From Corynebacterium glucuronolyticum DSM 44120 (GTDB lineage Bacteria; Actinomycetota; Actinomycetes; Mycobacteriales; Mycobacteriaceae), in the NCBI RefSeq assembly GCF_030440595.1, contig NZ_CP047452.1:1426001-1490000 (forward strand): a stretch of 64,000 bases of DNA, read 5' to 3'. Numbering within the stretch: position 1 is the first letter of the stretch; the number at the start of each line of letters is the position of its first letter. The translations under genes were made by a program, and so were the position numbers. Under the pieces are notes generated by a model, which was not told the origin of the DNA, ran no database searches, and was given only the letters and a program-made list of their open reading frames with translations. Positions 62,550 through 64,000 of this stretch are shown here, piece after piece.

Positions 62550-63208
62550 GCGTTGCTCCTTCTATCAATCGGTGTTATCGGTATGTTGGTCGTACAGATC
62601 CCGTTGCCGTCGGCAATCGTAGCTAAAGGCTGCACATGTTGCCCGAGAATGCGGGAGACGATCTCCCTCTCGGCGGCGCACAGTTCGGGAAACTCTGAGG
62701 CTACTTCCGAAATCGGGCAGTGATGGGTACACAGCTGTACCCCCGCCCCATTTTCTTGCACTTCGGCGGCGTAGCCGTGTTCTGTGAGCTGATCCGCCAA
62801 ACGGCGAGCCAGTTCTTCCACCTCAGCAGCAGAAAGCCCACTCTTTGGGGATGTCTGTTCCTCAACGGACTGGAGGATATCTTCAATTCGTTGCCGCGCG
62901 AACATCATGATCGCATCCTCACCACCCGTCTGACGCAACGCCCGCAGGGCATGAACTGCAAGTTCGTCGTATCCGTGACCGAACTGTTCCCGCCCTTTTG
63001 CGGTGAGGATAAACTTCTTTGCAGGACGACCCCTACCACGCGCTTTCTTAATCCGTTCCGGAGCTGTCGTAACGAGCCCTTCCTCTTCTAGGAGGTCGAG
63101 CTGTCTCCGAACACCGGCGGCGGACATCGAAAGTCGGGTGGCAAGATCCGTGGCGGCAAGTGGACCGTCCTTCAACAACATGTTTAGGATTGTTTCCCTT
63201 GTGTCCAC
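62546..63208 (-). CDS. sufR: SufR, Fe-S-sensing repressor of the suf operon
   Basis: SufR is a DeoR/ArsR-like winged-helix regulator that represses suf when its cluster is intact. The 220-aa protein has an N-terminal wHTH ([42 protein letters not shown]) with an RGRGRPAKK wing. The C-terminal cluster site has Cys160, Cys164 and Cys177 ([12 protein letters not shown]...PELC). GTG 63208 is preceded by GGAAGGAGG at ideal spacing, so the TTG at 63223 is rejected. It heads the operon sufR-B-D-C-S-U-T. Confidence 0.95.
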   Translation of the reverse strand: MDTRETILNMLLKDGPLAATDLATRLSMSAAGVRRQLDLLEEEGLVTTAPERIKKARGRGRPAKKFILTAKGREQFGHGYDELAVHALRALRQTGGEDAIMMFARQRIEDILQSVEEQTSPKSGLSAAEVEELARRLADQLTEHGYAAEVQENGAGVQLCTHHCPISEVASEFPELCAAEREIVSRILGQHVQPLATIADGNGICTTNIPITPIDRRSNA

Positions 63209-63239
63209 AGTTCCTCCTTCCAACCGAATCGGCGGCCAA

Positions 63240-63275
63240 CATACAATTTAGCAACAGTTGTGTTTTCTAAATTCT
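63240..63275 (-). promoter_or_regulatory. suf operon promoter with candidate SufR operator
   Basis: On the minus strand TAAATT lies next to the palindrome CAACNGTTG (CAACAGTTG at 63252-63260 on the plus strand), itself within ACACAACTGTTG. About 45 bases separate it from the sufR start. The operator role is inferred from position and symmetry only. Confidence 0.4.
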
Positions 63276-63382
63276 TGGCACGTACCAATGTACATTCTTC
63301 CTCTCGTGTTTCCAACAAGAAACTCGAAAAGCCTTTCAATCTTCACCGTTTCCAGGTTTGGCTCTATAACACGTCGGTAAGA

Positions 63383-63471
63383 CCCTCTCCCCCACGCACC
63401 AGATGCCAAGCGGAAGGCATCCATGTCGAAATTCGGGTCGATCCCCTCTCCCCCACGCACCAGATGCCAAG
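63383..63471. repeat. exact 28-bp direct repeat, two copies
   Basis: CCCTCTCCCCCACGCACCAG followed by ATGCCAAG occurs at 63383-63410 and 63444-63471, separated by 33 bases. There are no further copies and no cas genes. The intervening sequence is unlike either flank. Confidence 0.93.
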
Positions 63472-63607
63472 CCATGGCGGGCTGCTAACCGAGACACCGC
63501 GATATTTCTCCGGCACCTCACGGGTTGTTCTTGAGGCTCTTTTAAAGGCTCGTCCGGCACTATTCCGAAGCAGACTATGCCGAAGCAGGTGTAAACATGC
63601 CGACATG

Positions 63608-63667
63608 TGTTGACGTAGGTCGAAAGATGTTGACGTAGGTCGAAAGATGTTGACGTATGTCGAAACG
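63608..63667. repeat. three 20-bp tandem repeats
   Basis: TGTTGACGTAGGTCGAAAGA at 63608 and 63628 exactly, and a third unit at 63648 with three changes. They lie in the divergent 760-base sufR/mptB gap. The minus-strand open frames across this area (to 63905) consist of repeat translations and are not called. Confidence 0.93.
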
Positions 63668-63969
63668 TGCGGACCCCAGGTCCAGCGGTTGCACAACGCC
63701 ATCCTGATTGGCATAGCCGGTGGCGAGTCGGGTGGGCACCCCATGTGCACGCCACGTGGGCACACCAGGTGGCACGGCCGGTCATCGGAAGCGGAACACT
63801 AGACTGAAAGGGATCACTACCCACTGTGGAGCATCGCACCCGCGATGTAGGTGACGTAGCGGGCGTAACAAACAGAAGAAGGATCTCCAAAAATAGGATC
63901 CACACCGGTACGGGAGAAGAACAAATCCACAGCGGTACCGAACCAGAACAATCGGAAACGGAGGAGTCG

Positions 63970-64000
63970 ATGGCGAAGAGGCCCGGCGTTTTTTCCGGCC
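63970..64000 (+). CDS. mptB: 5' end of a gene, probably the mptB mannosyltransferase
   Basis: ATG 63970 follows GGAGGAG and reads MAKRPGVFSG to the window edge. The same frame is open back to GTG 63826, where it reads a charged, low-complexity stretch, so a longer start is possible. The name rests only on recalled synteny: in C. glutamicum and M. tuberculosis the gene divergent from sufR is mptB, a membrane alpha-1,6-mannosyltransferase for lipomannan. The ten residues seen cannot confirm it. Confidence 0.45.
   Translation, partial: MAKRPGVFSG

Noticed and set aside
63383..63471. CRISPR array (28-bp repeat, 33-bp spacer)
   Set aside because: Only two repeats, no third copy even degenerate, no palindromic repeat core and no cas genes nearby.
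63336..63905. 189-aa minus-strand ORF before sufR
   Set aside because: Its sequence is the translation of the 28-bp and 20-bp repeats, with Cys/His/Trp-rich composition and no ribosome site.

Overview
The window reads as a chromosomal segment of an actinobacterium of the family Corynebacteriaceae, most likely a Corynebacterium. The basis is mycothiol synthesis (mshC), a lipoprotein-pyrD-PEBP block, an aconitase-acnR-amidotransferase block, ripA beside a Rv1476-type membrane protein, a sufR-B-D-C-S-U-T operon, and gene order that I recall from C. glutamicum and M. tuberculosis. Many genes start with GTG or TTG, and several have a -10 box only 6-10 bases before the start codon, which suggests leaderless transcripts. 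I cannot name the species. No transposase, integrase, phage structural gene or cas gene is recognisable. About 15 kb (roughly 24%) is intergenic, a loose layout for this group, and much of that space holds hairpin terminators and short tandem repeats.

Layout. 1-4.9 kb: mshC (cut by the left edge), uppP, the lppL lipoprotein and pyrD. 4.9-5.9 kb: small unrecognised minus-strand ORFs, one probably frameshifted. 5.9-8.3 kb: PEBP protein, tRNA-Leu(GAG), GNAT acetyltransferase, cupin. 9.2-15 kb: methylmalonyl-CoA mutase mutA-mutB and its chaperone meaB. 15.7-21.8 kb: DedA/TVP38 membrane protein, an HTH protein, an SPFH/NfeD pair, a DUF3097 protein and a hypothetical. 22-27.8 kb: hemH/cpfC, ripA peptidoglycan endopeptidase and a Rv1476-like membrane protein. 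28.4-33.1 kb: acn, with an AcnR operator in its promoter, then acnR and a class I amidotransferase. 33.2-43.2 kb: lysine-type permease, DUF4112 protein, ACT/DUF711 pair, ABC-F ATPase, lycopene-cyclase-like flavoprotein and pepN. 44.1-48.2 kb: secreted metallophosphoesterase and a Na+/H+ antiporter gene broken by a frameshift. 48.7-55.8 kb: a complete histidine utilisation cluster (hutI, hutU, hutR, hutG, hutH). 56.4-63.2 kb: the suf iron-sulfur operon. 63.2-64 kb: repeats and the probable 5' end of mptB.

How the parts fit. HutH, HutU, HutI and HutG carry histidine to glutamate plus formamide, under an IclR-type HutR divergent from hutG. SufBCD/SufSU/SufT supply Fe-S clusters to clients in the window such as aconitase and possibly the ferrochelatase; SufR and AcnR provide feedback. 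MutAB/MeaB interconvert methylmalonyl-CoA and succinyl-CoA, linking propionate metabolism to the TCA cycle that aconitase feeds. I see no obviously new multigene system. The best leads are the broken antiporter, the exact AcnR operator, the compact hutR/hutG double promoter, the Cys/His-rich ferrochelatase tail, the orphan cyclase-like flavoprotein, the small-ORF cluster near tRNA-Leu and the many intergenic minisatellites.
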